From Ancistrus triradiatus (Eukaryota > Chordata > Actinopteri > Siluriformes > Loricariidae), in the NCBI GenBank assembly GCA_025084515.1, contig JAJAGP010001484.1:62001-126000 (forward strand): DNA of 64,000 bases, in the 5' to 3' direction. Below the pieces are notes generated by a model that was not told where the DNA came from, ran no database searches, and saw only the letters and a program-made list of their open reading frames with translations. Position 1 is the first letter of the stretch; each line of letters begins with the position of its first letter. A program made the position numbers and the translations under genes. Positions 22,801-34,628 of the stretch are shown piece after piece.

Positions 22801-23215
22801 GGTGTGCAAAAAAGTATTTAGTCAGCCACTGATTCTGCAAGTTCTCCTACTCAGAAAGATGAGAGAGGTCTGTAATTTTCATCATAGGTACACTTCAACT
22901 ATGAGAGACAAAATGAGGGAACAAAAAGTCCAGGAAATCAAACTGTAGGAGTTTTAAAGAATTTAATTATAAATCGTGGTGGAAAATAAGTATTTGGTCA
23001 CCCACACGGTTATCCGTGTTACCCAGCGACAGCCCCAAAACATCACTGCTCTAGAGGAGATCCGCATGGAGGAATGGGCCAAAATACCAGCTACAGTGTG
23101 TGCCAACCTGGTGAAGACTTACAGGAAACGTTTGGCCTCTGTCATTGCCAACAAAGGTTATGTTACAAAGCATTGAGCTGAACTTTTGTTACTGACCAAA
23201 TACTTATTTTAGGTA
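22801..23215 (+). mobile_element. Tc1-like deletion derivative, family B
   Basis: The left end 'AAAAAAGTATTTAGTCAGCC' follows TA and is joined directly to the last ~60 codons of transposase (EEIRMEEWAKIPATVCANLV, then KTYRKRLASVIANKGYVTKH and stop). The right terminal repeat is lost after 'CCAAATACTTATTTT'. Inactive. Confidence 0.85.
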
Positions 23216-23407
23216 AAACTATAAATATATTAACACTGAGAATGAGTGAGCACTGAGTATTGATTCTCATGATATGCTTTTTAATGTGTGACTACAGTGG
23301 GAATTAAATAGCTGTGCCAAGTTACTGGCATAAGCAGAAAAGTCCGTGCCAACGACTCCCTAATTCCAATAATGGAAGTGGCATAAGACTTGTACTTGCT
23401 GTTACTC

Positions 23408-24371
23408 AGGCTATGTCCACACGTACACGGGTATTTTCTAAAACGGGGGTTTTCAAATTCGTTTATAAAAAACTTCCCGTCCACACAAGCACTGTTTAAA
23501 CAAAAAACTTCGTCCACATGAAAACGCAAAAACGCACACAGTCGCTGTCAAGAGCAGAGCCAAACCAGCAGTCCTATATGCCGGCGAAGCAGCTCACTCA
23601 ACGACAACAGCAACGTCCTATGCATACCAACATTTTCTCGCCATTCTTCTTCAACAACCACTTCGTTTTCAAAGCTGTCCCACCAACGAGAGCTCCGATA
23701 TACAATGTATATATATTTTTTAGATTAGATTCAACTGTATTGCCATTACACATGTACAAGTACAACGCAACGAAATGTAGTTTAACATCTAACAAGAAGT
23801 GCAATAAGCAGCAATGTGTCGGAACGTACAATATTGTCCACATGTACAATAAATTAAAAAATATATAAATCGGCTCACAATCAGGAACCGGCTCCCGTCG
23901 TTCATTTCAAAGAGCCGACTCTTAGAGCCGGATCGGTCGCGACCGACACATCACTAATGGATATAGTAGTGACCTCCGTAGCGCGTTATGACGCCTCTGT
24001 TCTTCAGTGTAATGAAAAAGTAATAATTGTAAATGTATTTGTAGATTTGTAACAAGTTCGGTCAGCAGTGTTACAGCTGGCACCATTTTGGCTACGTCCG
24101 CTATTGCACAAAATCGCCTCATGTAAACCAAGGAGATAACGGCGCACAAAGTGACGTTACAAGCAAGAAACTCCGTTTTCAGTTTTGTCGTGTGAAGGAA
24201 AACGGAGGTTTCTTGCTTGAAGATTTCAGCAAATCTTCACCCTGGAAGGAGTTTTTCAAAAAAGTCCGTTTTCAGTGTTACCTAAAACGCCGTTTTCGCG
24301 TGGACGAACGGTCAAAACGCATAGAAAAAGCTACGTTTTTAAAAATACCCGTGTTCGTGTGGACAGGGCCT
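23408..24371. mobile_element. hAT-like non-autonomous element (~960 bp)
   Basis: The inverted ends both carry 'TGTCCACACG.ACACGGGTAT' followed by TTTT..TAAAACG. Flanks TGTTACTC and AGTTCCCC match at 5 of 8 positions, consistent with an aged 8-base duplication. There is no transposase. The interior at 23715-23870 contains another common fish repeat ('TAGATTCAACTGTATTGCCA'). Located in itpr3 intron 1. Confidence 0.75.
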
Positions 24372-24844
24372 CAGTTCCCCATCATTTCCACTAGTTCCAT
24401 GCCATTCATGAATCAACACACCACATATGCATGCACCCCATCTGCTCACTACCAGTAAGGCTGCTTCACTCTGATGATAGCAGGGGTTCAGCGATGTGAA
24501 GGTAAGTACTGGGACTGAGCTCAAGAATTCAGATGTGCTGAAGCACTGCTGTATTTCTCTGAAAGAACTACACATTCCTGGCATGTCCATGAATGATATC
24601 TGGTTTCATGACTGGGTTCTCCACATCACGGAAATCATACCATTCTATATATTAAACTGTATTCAACACCACTGTATCTATCCAAAAATGAATGCACATC
24701 ATAGGACCCATACTGAACACTGTCAAAATATACATAACCAAATGATTGTGAACACAAATGAAATCCAAACATAGGTTTTTAGTATAAAGTTTGTACTCTC
24801 ATTGCTACAACAACCTTCACTCTTCTGAGAAGGCTTTCCACTGG

Positions 24845-25230
24845 GCTTGGGTATTGTTTTCATTTCATCAATTCTGACTCTGATTCTCAATTTCAGCTCT
24901 TATAAATTCCAAATGTTTAGTTATAAAGGTTTTTTTTTTAATATATATATATATATTTCAGCTGTGATTCATGAATTATAGGCTTTTCGTTGCTAATAAG
25001 AAAACTGTATTACAGCCTGGCTGTACTGGGTATTTTAGCAGGGTGCTAGGGCTGTCTAGCGAGTCTAAAACACAAACGTGAACAAAGCCTAACGTACTAA
25101 AACAATGACCTAGGAACACCAAACTTCTCATAAGCGAATGTTATCATTGTTACATTAAGCTTTTTACTTATCTGTTGTTCCGGTGTCATTGTTTTAGTAC
25201 AATAAGCCATATTAGCTTAGTTCACTCAGG
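24845..25230. mobile_element. GGGT.TTGGGTAT-type MITE, diverged copy
   Basis: 'GGGCTTGGGTATTG..TTCATTTCATCAATTCTGA' and the later 'ACAATGACCTAGGAACACC' match, in order, the element at 36045-36729. The right end is not clear. Confidence 0.5.
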
Positions 25231-25324
25231 TCATCAAAGTTGGCAAGCCATTTCTTTTTTGTTGTAAGAGGGCAGGGCAAAAGAATTATGAACTGACTGG
25301 TTTGAGTTGGAAACCATCGTTGGT

Positions 25325-25505
25325 GTCATAGTGAGAGTCAATTAGGTGTTCAATGCAACCCATTCTACTGAAACTGTGTGGCTACAGAGATTCCATTCCG
25401 GTATGCGTCATGATAGAAACCTGTCGGGGGCAGGTGTGTGAAATAGCCGAAAACATTCATTAGAAAGGATGTCTGCACACTTTTGGCCAAATGGTGTACC
25501 AACAC
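25325..25505. mobile_element. Tc1/mariner remnant, family C right end
   Basis: Ends 'GCACACTTTTGGCCAAATGG' before TA. The body 'CAACCCATTCTACTGAAACT' resembles 43085-43110. Only a terminal fragment. Confidence 0.55.
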
Positions 25506-26409
25506 CATTTGACTTCCACTAATGTCCAAATACAATATTCTATTAAGTAGGGATACACTGAAAATACGACCAAAAATGGCAAAAAAAACCCCAAAAAAAC
25601 CACTTTTGGTGAAAAGACCAAATAATTCATACCGATCAAATGCCAACCAGCATGGAGCGAGGTCCTCTTGTTAAAGGCACCAAACATGTTGGCTGTGTTG
25701 AAGCACTGTTCTACACAAGCACTGTTCTAGCCTTTTGTTCACATTTGCTAAATGCCAAAGTTCATTGGCACCTTCTTTTTAAAGAAACGAGTGCGCCATG
25801 GTGCCAACGCTTTTACAGAGTGTTCATCGGGTCCGTCTCAATACCTAATAAATTCCCTTGGTGCCTACACCCTATGTAGGGTGCTCTCCATGAGAGCTTT
25901 CTAACTGATAATGAGAGTGTACCTGGTTACTGATTACTTCATGCCCACTAGACCGGTAGCAAAGTTTTACAGGTCTGGATTCCAGTCTTTGGCATTTGAA
26001 TCTTTCCTTAAGGTTTCATTTTGGAGGAACATTGTAAGACGCAATCTTTTGACAAGATGTGATAAGAGGAACACAAAGTGTACACCAATATAAGAACATG
26101 AGGGAAATGTACGCCCTTCGGTATAAGATCTGTGGTTTAGCTGGTAACTGGACATAAATGAATTGATTAAAACTAGCAGGAGCCAAAGTTTTAATATGTG
26201 GAATTTATAAAATGTACATTTATATAATTACATACATAGCTGACACCTGAGACACAGGACAATGTGCAATGTAATTCAACCATTTTTATATTAACATGGT
26301 TATAGTAGGTCTTCCACATATTCAACCAACTTGGTTGGATAATTTCATCTCCCTGCCTTGAGAAAATGGAACATTATAAGTCTTACAATCCAAGCAATTG
26401 TGGGTTAAG
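25506..26409. other. itpr3: itpr3 intron 1, mostly unassigned
   Basis: No element recognised, apart from a SINE scrap at about 26380-26409 ('CCAAGCAATTGTGGGTTAAG'). Confidence 0.45.
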
Positions 26410-26580
26410 GGACTGTGGTAGCCTAGCGAGTAAGGTACTGGACTATGGACCAGAAGGTCCAGGGTTCAAATCCCAAGCTTGAGCAAGACCCTTAATCCAC
26501 AATTGCTTGGATTGTAAGATTGTATAACTTGTCAGTCGCTCTGGATAAGAGCGTCTGCTAAATGCTGTGAATGTAAATGT
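26410..26580 (+). repeat. tRNA-derived SINE, copy
   Basis: Full head and tail. A-box-like TAGCCTAGCGAG and B-box-like GGTTCAAATCC are present, with a short internal deletion after the B box. First of three adjacent copies. Confidence 0.92.
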
Positions 26581-26583
26581 GAG

Positions 26584-26780
26584 GGACTGTGGTAGCCTAG
26601 TGTTTAAGGTACTAGACTATGGACCAGAAGGTCCAGGGTTCAAATCCCACCTCTGCCAAGCTGCCACTGTTGGGTCCTTGAGCAAGACCCTTAACCCAGA
26701 ATTGCTTGGATTGGAAGACTGTACCAATTGTAAGTCGCTCTGGATAAGGGCGTCTGCTAAATGCTGTAAATGTAAATGTT
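26584..26780 (+). repeat. tRNA-derived SINE, reference copy
   Basis: The clearest copy of the commonest repeat in the window. It has GGACTGTGG at the start, the A-box-like TAGCCTAGTG and B-box-like GGTTCAAATCC of an RNA polymerase III promoter, the body 'TTGGGTCCTTGAGCAAGACC', then the fish tail 'TAAGTCGCTCTGGATAAG' and GCGTCTGCTAAATG ending in repeated TGTAAA. About 195 bases. It lies tail to tail with the inverted copy at 26781-26901. Confidence 0.95.
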
Positions 26781-26901
26781 AAGGTCCTTGCTCAAGGACC
26801 CAACAGTGGCAGCTTGGCAGAGGAGGGATTTGAACCCTGGAGGGATTTGAACCCTTTTGGTCCATAGTCCAGTACCTTAACCGCTAGGCTACCACAGTCC
26901 C
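26781..26901 (-). repeat. tRNA-derived SINE, tail-truncated, duplicated B box
   Basis: An inverted copy lacking the tail. 'GGAGGGATTTGAACCC' is repeated in tandem, so the B box is present twice. With the neighbouring copy it forms an inverted pair of about 120 bases. Confidence 0.92.
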
Positions 26902-28900
26902 ACAGCCTAATCTGGAGGAATAATGTAAAAGAGAAATTAAACAAATGTTCATAAGTTTGTGCTCAAATTAAACTGCGAAACCTGCAAAAACGTGTTCAGT
27001 ATTCGGCCTCAGTTTCAGCCAAAAAAAATTATTTCGTCGCATCTCTGCTATTAAGTATATTTATCACTAACATATTTTTTTTTACCTCAGTCCGACTAAC
27101 AGGAGCCATTAGCTTTTGAAATTGCACAAGTCCAACAATACGCAGTACTATCCACCTCTGTCTGCTCCAAGAGCTCAGCCGTTCAGCTCTATCAGTAAAG
27201 TAGGAAGAGCCTCTAAACAAGACTGAGATGGAGTCAAAGCAAACGCTGCATGAAACCGAACAAGCCCTCATAATCCTGAACCAACAAACCTATGAGCTCT
27301 TTCAAAATGCGGACCCTGCAGCTAGCTATTCTTCTCTACCTGTCCCCAAACCAAACACATTCACCGATAACTCCTCACACAATGGTGTCACAGAGTATCC
27401 CATACACTCCCAAGCTCGAAAGATCAAGCCAAAATCCATCCATCCAGTCGCTCGAGAAACTTTAATCCCCTTTGTTCCTTTTATATTGTTAACGTATCAG
27501 CACACATGAATGAAACCTCTACCCAGAGTATGACTCATTTCATACGTACACCCTCTAATATCTCCGTGAACCCGGAGCTCATACACCACAGGAAGTCACT
27601 TGCTTCTGCACAGGCTTGATAAAAGCAAAGTGGATTGACAGTGACCCACCAAATTTCCTCAGCAGATAACAGTCACAGCTCCTACCTTCCAGAACACAAA
27701 ACTGCATTTATCTTAAAGCACATCGAGGAAATGACACACACCAGACATTATCACACTAGACAGGACACAGGAATGCAATCTGGTGGATTGCAAAGTGTTA
27801 CATAAACATGCAAATGTGTTCCCAGAAACAAATCTACTTCCTCTACATCTGTCATAACAAGACAGTTTTGTAGTCAGGCGTCACCGCATGAGACCAATAC
27901 ATCCATTACTGCAGTATTTACACCAAATCTGATCATGATAATAAGTATCAGCTATTTATAGAAGTCATTTAAAACCGTCTTCCGCCTCTGTTGGGCATCG
28001 TATCCTTGGCCACGTAAAACGTCATGGGTTCAGTGACGTCATCCTAACGCTTACTCGCTCTCTCATACGGACTGCCCGTTTCAAACAGCTTTCTTATTGC
28101 CACTAATACTTTGCGTATACTCGTATAACTAACATGCACTCGGGTTGAAACTGAAGCAACAGGTTACCAAGGCATCCTGGTAAATGGGTAAATAATAACC
28201 ACGGCCGATTCGCTGCATTGTGTGTTTCAAACACATCAGCTGTTTTTACCACTTGCCCACTTCCTCTGGCTTAGGTAATGTTATGTGACTGCCAGATGAC
28301 AATTATAAAACAGGAACCAGAGCACGAAAAGACCACAACACACCTGCGGAAAGGGCTATGGGGGGCACACATTTCAAAACAAACTGGTCCCATAAGACTG
28401 CAGCACAACCCTTTCAGCTCATGGGCTGTTCAGTTCTGTTGTGAGGCATCCTGTAGTGGTAGAACAGCCATGGTACGTAACTGGCACTAAAAAGTTCACT
28501 AATCATCAACCTTATGTGGGTGACAGTACATAACCCTGTCATGGTAAGGAATCTAGTGTTTTTTTGGACTGATATCTCCAAGAACACTCAAAATAGCTTA
28601 TCACAAACTGCTAATGCTGGTCTATTATTGACTCCTGCTGCAAGTCTATTTGTCTTGCCAACATATAGCACCTTCACTCTACTTGTAGAGAAGGACAACT
28701 TCCTTTTTTCCATGGTCATGGTGGTCAAAGCACACAAACATGTCATGTGTGTACTACTACAGGTGAACGTACATTTCTCTCGACAGGTTACCATCTAGCC
28801 AATATTTCTCCAAGTCCATGTTCTACAGATGCACCAAAATTTTGGCCACCAGAAACATGAAACAAATGTTAAAAAATGACTTTTTGATCTAAAAAGGTTA
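26902..28900. other. itpr3: itpr3 intron 1, repeat-poor stretch with CRE-like site
   Basis: Two kilobases with no recognised repeat. A palindromic TGACGTCA lies at 28034-28041 and an ACGTCA half site at 28019-28024, in a locally CpG-containing patch (27960-28160). The 93-codon open frame at 27228-27509 has no recognisable motif. Confidence 0.5.
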
Positions 28901-28984
28901 ATGTTAGACTGGGCCAGAGAGCAGAACTGAAGGCTGAGACCACACAAATGCAGAAAGTACAAGTGCATGCTGCTTTGACAAGGG

Positions 28985-29045
28985 CTTTAAATAGTAGAAG
29001 GTCTGATTAAGGAACTGTAGGACAGGTCAGATAAACCAATACATC
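28985..29045. repeat. LTR-like dispersed repeat, fragment 3
   Basis: 'GGCTTTAAATAGTAGAAG' and 'AGGACAGGTCAGATAAACCA' align with 19424-19477 and the inverse of 5490-5570. Confidence 0.4.
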
Positions 29046-29301
29046 AACAAACGGGATCAGTGGCGCAAGGCTGGGTTATGGGCATGTACGAGCACGAGAA
29101 AGTCTGATTATTTGGAAGACTAGAGTCAAAGACGGTGCGTGCCCATTAAACAGACAAAATCCAACGTCGAAAGTTTAGTTTAAATAGAATTCAATTCATT
29201 AAAAATACTGGTTATTTCCTTCAATCTTCTGCATCAGGCAGCACAAACGGAGCTAGCTTGAGAAACAGGAGATCAAAAGTGAAAATACTGGACGTTTAAC
29301 A

Positions 29302-29474
29302 TTACATTTAACAGACACCCTTATCCAGAGAGACTTGCAAGCAATTACAATGGTTACAATCCAAGCAATTGAGGGTTAAGTGTGTTGCTCAAGGACCCAA
29401 CATTGGCAGCTTGGTAAAGGTGAGACCTTCTGGTCCACAGTCCAGTACCTTAACCACTGGGCTACCACAGTCCA
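29302..29474 (-). repeat. tRNA-derived SINE, copy with B-box deletion
   Basis: Inverted relative to 26584-26780. The stretch that should carry the B box is shortened between 'GCAGCTTGGTAAAGG' and 'ACCTTCTGGTCCAC'. Confidence 0.9.
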
Positions 29475-30184
29475 AATCTGTAATCACTGCTCATGTGAGG
29501 CAGCAGTAATAAAATTATTTATTGTGGATGTGTTAGTCTGAAAACATAATTTGAAAACATTATTAAAATTTAAATGAGAATTTAACAAAACATGCAAATT
29601 TTGGTTTCAGGTTTTGGCTTCGCGGGTTTAATGTTCAGTTAAGACGAGAATAATTTTGGTGCATCACTACTGGGTGTCACTAGTAAACAAAACAGTAAAA
29701 TGTCCTCTGCTGTCATACAGAAAGTTTCCACCTTAATCATTCAATTCAATAGAAGTTCAGGTTCATTACAGATAGAAGGGAAGTGGAAGGTGCAGGCAGA
29801 GACAAAACATTCAGAAAGACTGTTACACTGATACACACACTCAGCATAGAATTTGAACTCTGACGTTGAATTTTAAGATCAGCATTTGTTATCGAGTGAG
29901 CTAGGGGTGGTCTAAGTGGTCTGGGCAAAGATATACAAGAAAAGATAGCCCCCACAGAAGGAAATTTGAATTGTCAGAGGAGCAGAAGGGGGACCAGAAA
30001 ATACAGTGAGAGAACTAATAGTGGTGCACTAAAAATATAAGATGAAACATAAAAAATATAGAACTACAAAGAGAGAAAGTGGTTAGAAAACAGTAAGCTT
30101 ATTTCTGGGTTAACAAAAATAGGCTTACAGTGGCTTGTTTTACTATAAATAACCATATTACACAGCTGAAGTACACACCAAATA
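29475..30184. other. itpr3: itpr3 intron 1, nothing recognised
   Basis: AT-rich intron DNA without recognised features. Confidence 0.5.
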
Positions 30185-30672
30185 CAGTGGGGCAAAAAAG
30201 TATTTGGTCAGTTCTCCTACTTAGAAAGATGAGAGAGGTCTGTAATTTTCATCATAGCTACACTTCAACTATGAGAGACAAAATGAGAAAAAAAATCCAA
30301 GAAATCACATAGTAGGATTTTTAAGGAATTTAACTGTAAATCATGGCGGAAAATAAGTATTTGGTCACTCACAAACAAGCAAGATTTCTGGCTCTCACAG
30401 ACCTGTAACAACTTCTTTAACAAGCTCTTCTGTCCTCCACTCGTTTACTGTAGTAATGGCCCCTGTTTGACCTCGTTATCTGTATAAAACCAAATTTATT
30501 GACCAAATACTTATTTTCCACCATTATTTACAATTAAATTCGTACAATCTCCTGGATTTTTGTCTCTCATAATTGAAGTGTACCTATGATGAAAATTACA
30601 GACCTCTCTCATCTTTCTAACTAGGAGAACTCGCACAATCAGTGGCTGACTAAATACTTCTTTGCCCCACTG
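30185..30672. mobile_element. Tc1 family B MITE-like deletion product (488 bp)
   Basis: Both terminal inverted repeats are intact ('CAGTGGGGCAAAAAAGTATT' and 'ATACTTCTTTGCCCCACTG') with TA at 30183-30184 and 30673-30674. All transposase coding is gone. Sub-terminal blocks such as 'GATGAGAGAGGTCTGTAATT' are preserved on both sides. It is the best-preserved pair of ends of this family here. Confidence 0.93.
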
Positions 30673-30674
30673 TA

Positions 30675-31814
30675 CCTTTACTGTGCAACAACAGAAAAGT
30701 AAACCAATCATTACTACTTTATTTTTGGAACACATCTTTTAAAGATAACTTAAAGACTGAACATTAAATCGAAAGAATACAATAATGTACGTGAAGTGCA
30801 ATCTTCCTAAAAAAATATTTACTTTGCAAACATTATCCTTCAAACCCAACATGGATAAAATGCAAGTATTGTTCAAAGACAAAAAGTATGGTAAACACTC
30901 CTACATTTCTTTGGACTGCACACCTGTCTTGCCCACTTGTTTTCGTGTAGCTTTCCTGCAGCACAACCCTTGCCGTGTCCGTATCTCAGATTAACCAGTA
31001 TACCGTCCACTACTATTGAGCTTATGGTTCAAATAGCAGGTTAGGGAATCAACATACATCAGACATTATAGCAGGGACTGTTTGCATCATTGGACTCATT
31101 TACAGCAGGCGACTAACCTTAATAATCAAATAGCTCTCCAGAAAAGCACTTATCCACCCAAACATGCTTATTAAATCATTAACAGGCCCTTCCTAAAGAG
31201 AAAGAGAGACACACCTTGCTTCAGCAGCTCGGAAAAACGTTTGGCTGTACCTTAAAAGACCCGACCAGGTTAAATATGAACCAAATGTAGCGAGACGGCA
31301 GTAAGGAACATGCTCATTACAGATCCACTGGCTTTATAAGGCTGTAGAAAGGAGGCAGAGCGTGTCCATGTGAAAGTGGTTAAATGTGTTCAAAGTCTGC
31401 CCAATAAAGCACAACTTGTCCATTAGACCCTTGTCCCTGACCATTAGAGAACAGAGTAAAGGGGACAAAGTATGTAGAGAAACAGATGGACTACAGTCTG
31501 GAATTGTAGAACTACAAAAGGTACATCTGTAATGTAAGTAGAACTGAAACTGGGTAATGAGTGTATAAACAAAAAAGAGGTGGACCTAATACAGGGGTCA
31601 GTGAGTCTATGAGACCGTGCCAGTACAGCATAACACACAACAGCATATTCAAGAGAAGGCCACAGCCAGCAACAAGATTAAATTATGGAGGACAGAATGT
31701 CCCCAACCAGAAACCACCCACCTTGTAACTTGGTTTATGTAGCAGGTACAGTTTGCATTTGGACAGGAGGGTGGATTTGGTGTCAATTCATGACATAGGG
31801 AGTCACGTGACGAT
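30675..31814. other. itpr3: itpr3 intron 1, nothing recognised
   Basis: No supported feature. Open frames are short and unremarkable. Confidence 0.5.
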
Positions 31815-31998
31815 GGACTGTGGTGGCCTAGTGGTACGGACCAGAAGGTCCAGAAGGTCCAGGGTTCAAATCCCACCTCTGCCAAGCTTGGGTCCTTGAG
31901 CAAGACCCTTAACCCACAATTGCTTGGATTGTAAGACTGTACCAATTGTAAGTCGCTCTGGATAAGGGCGTCTGCTAAATGCTGTAAATGTAAATGTG
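31815..31998 (+). repeat. tRNA-derived SINE, copy
   Basis: Complete tail. In the head 'CCAGAAGGTC' is duplicated and part of the A-box region is deleted. Confidence 0.92.
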
Positions 31999-32039
31999 AT
32001 GAGTGCTGGGAAATGTAGTGAGGAAAAGCCAGTTGTGAC

Positions 32040-32275
32040 AATAATCACTTTTGTTTTTCACTTTTTCAAAAAATTACATAAGATATTCAGTACTTTATTA
32101 TGTAGTAAGCTTTATGTTAACAAATTTGCCCAATTGTAGTTTAGTCTAAGTGTTTTAAGCATGTTAAAGGTAGCTATGCTATGACATATGCAGCATATAT
32201 TAAGCTCCGTGTGTTTTTGTTTTTTTGTCAGAATGCATCCCCCATTGTAATTCAGGGACTACCTGTAAGTACATG
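32040..32275. mobile_element. Fragment of the GGTACC/CCCTGATTTA element, copy 3
   Basis: 'TTACATAAGATATTCAGTAC' through 'GTAATTCAGGGACTACCTGT' parallels 1865-2061. Neither GGTACC end is present. Confidence 0.55.
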
Positions 32276-33619
32276 ACTACATAAAAGTCCTATTAATTTA
32301 AAAAATGTTAAATATTAACAGTACATTGTAGCACGAGCTTTCACTTTAGTTCTGTACATGTTCATTCATGACAGCATTTCACCATATTTTACAAATGTAA
32401 TACTGCTAAAACAAAATCATGTTTCTTTTAATTAAATCATTTATGCCCAGTCACCAGTGACACAGCACAGATTTAGCATGTTACTTCTTTTCATAACAGC
32501 ATTTGCTCAAGCGCAGCACTCAATACACGTCTTCTCAAACGTCAATGTCTGAAGACGATTTGGGTCTTGCGTTGTCCCTCTAAAAGAAAGACTGAAGGAA
32601 AGATTCAAATTCTAGCGACTGGGATCTAGCGCTGTAAAACTTCACTAGCATTTGTGCTAACGGCTAAAGCAAACGCTGGCAGGAGGCCCGAACGATCGGT
32701 GATGCAACGGGTATCTAAGTAGATAGTCTCATCAGCCATCTTAAGGATCCATTTTGGTTAGAACGTCTGTAATAGTGGTGGCCTGCTCAGGTCAAACTCT
32801 CTCCTTGAATCAAAACACAGTTCACATTCACCTGAAAGGAAGAAGGAAATGTGAGTTCATGGGAACTCTAACCACACTCCATCAGCACTACTGCATGTTG
32901 AGGCTGGTCAACACTGCAGATATCACCTGTTTACTGCTACACTAATCTAACAGCACATTCCAGTTCAGGTGCTCTGGGCTGCTGCCAGTTGTTTTCCATA
33001 GAGCAGAATTCATAATTAAGGCCTTTCCAAACAAGTGCTTCTGCTCGCAGTTACTCAGTGTACATACAATGCCCTGGAAGCACTAACCAGCATTTCAATA
33101 TTTTTTGCATGCGACAATTACACAATTACTGTGTGGTGCAGAGAAACCCGCTACATCCACGATTGTAGCCCTTAAACACATTTTACTCCATACGAAGTAA
33201 AAGTGAAAACAACTGAACCCTCATACATCGTCTTTCTCTCTCATACAGGAATTCCTTATCAGTCACCTACCAAATTTCAGGTGAACCGATATAGATATTC
33301 AATATTTTTCTTACAATCTCAATCTGCAGTTTGACGCATCTAATAAGCTTTGCATTAATTATGGTATATGTTTGTCTCACATTTCCACTACTTGGTTCAA
33401 AATTAAATGCTTTAATGAACACTTAACTATTAAAATAGCTGATTCCTCTGCATTTGTTGCTTTGTGCGATATACTACTTTAATGCTGCAATAATTAACCA
33501 TTTTAATAATAATGCACTTAACGTCTGTATTTGGTTCATGTTCTACACTACTTTAATGATGTAACAATTAATTTTAAGCTTCCATAAATGCCCTTTCTTT
33601 AAACAAGAGACTGTTACAA
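32276..33619. other. itpr3: itpr3 intron 1, nothing recognised
   Basis: No repeat or exon identified by eye. Confidence 0.5.
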
Positions 33620-33795
33620 GGACTGTGGCAGCCTAGCAGTTAAGTACTATGGATCAGAAGGTCCAGGGTTCAAATCCCACCTCTGCCAGGCTACCACTGT
33701 TGGGTCCTTGAGCAAGGCCCTTAACCCACAACTGCTTGGATTGTATAAATTATAAGTCACTCTGGATAAGGGCGTCTGCTAAATGCTGTAAATGT
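33620..33795 (+). repeat. tRNA-derived SINE, copy
   Basis: Complete head and tail; B box GGTTCAAATCC intact, A box slightly shortened (CAGCCTAGCAG). Confidence 0.92.
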
Positions 33796-34263
33796 TTCAT
33801 AATGTAAAACATAAGCTTCGAAACTTCAACAGGAAAAAAAACATCCTTTGTTTTTAAATTCTGATTTTTGGGAGTCAAAGGAATTGGATTTTTGTTTGCG
33901 TTGCAAAAAAAAAGAGTAGGTGGTAATAAAGACAACCTTCTGTGATCTCTACAGTACCGTAACAAAGCCAACAGACTTACCACACGTACGTCATGGTTAC
34001 ATTTGTGGTGTGTTGTTATTTTATACACAAAGTGAGGGCCAAAATGCTTAAAAATCATATATTCAGCATAAAATGTGAGTGACAGATAACTTGTATATAT
34101 TTCACAGCTTATCAGTATTTGATTCCACTGTTACTGTAATGACTGGACTCCACAAGTCACTCAATTTATGTTAATTATATTATTTGTAATGAAAAACATT
34201 AAATCTGATGCAAAAATGGAAGCCTTTTCACTAGCGCTCTCAGACTTCGGCCCATGCTTTATA

Positions 34264-34410
34264 TGTTGCAGTGGTTGAGATACTAGACTTTGGACCAGAA
34301 AATCCAGGGCTAAAATTCCACCTCTGCCAAGCTGCCAGTGTTGGGCCCTTGAGCCAGGCCCTTCACCTCGTAAGACTACATCACTTGGATAAGATTGTCT
34401 GCTAAATGTA
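34264..34410 (+). repeat. tRNA-derived SINE, diverged copy
   Basis: Recognisable by 'GGACCAGAAAATCCAGGG', 'TCCACCTCTGCCAAGCTGCC' and 'TAAGATTGTCTGCTAAATG'; the B box is mutated. Confidence 0.8.
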
Positions 34411-34449
34411 ACCTTAGTATCTAATCTATTCTGGATTTCTTAGTCAGTT

Positions 34450-34628
34450 GTACTGTGGTGACTTGGTGATTAAGGTAGTGGACTTTGGACCAGAAGGTTC
34501 AGGTTTCAAATCCCACCTCTGCCGAGACGTCAATGTTGGGTTCTTGAGCAAGGCCCTTAACCCAGAATTGCTTGGAACTGCATCAGTTACAAGTCCCTCT
34601 GGATAAGCTAAATGACGCAAATGTAAAT
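34450..34628 (+). repeat. tRNA-derived SINE, copy
   Basis: Head from ACTGTGGTGACTTGG. The B-box region reads GGTTTCAAATCC. The tail is shortened to GGATAAGCTAAATGACG. It sits 40 bases after the diverged copy. Confidence 0.88.

Noticed and set aside
26410..26480. Possible tRNA gene (A box, B box, hairpin-like GGACCAGAAGGTCC)
   Set aside because: The same unit recurs about fifteen times with a shared body and tail, so it is a SINE head and not a functional tRNA.
27228..27509. 93-codon frame beginning MESKQTLHETEQ
   Set aside because: It has an ATG and is open, but no family motif, no splice context and no codon bias; inside a large intron on the opposite strand from the gene.
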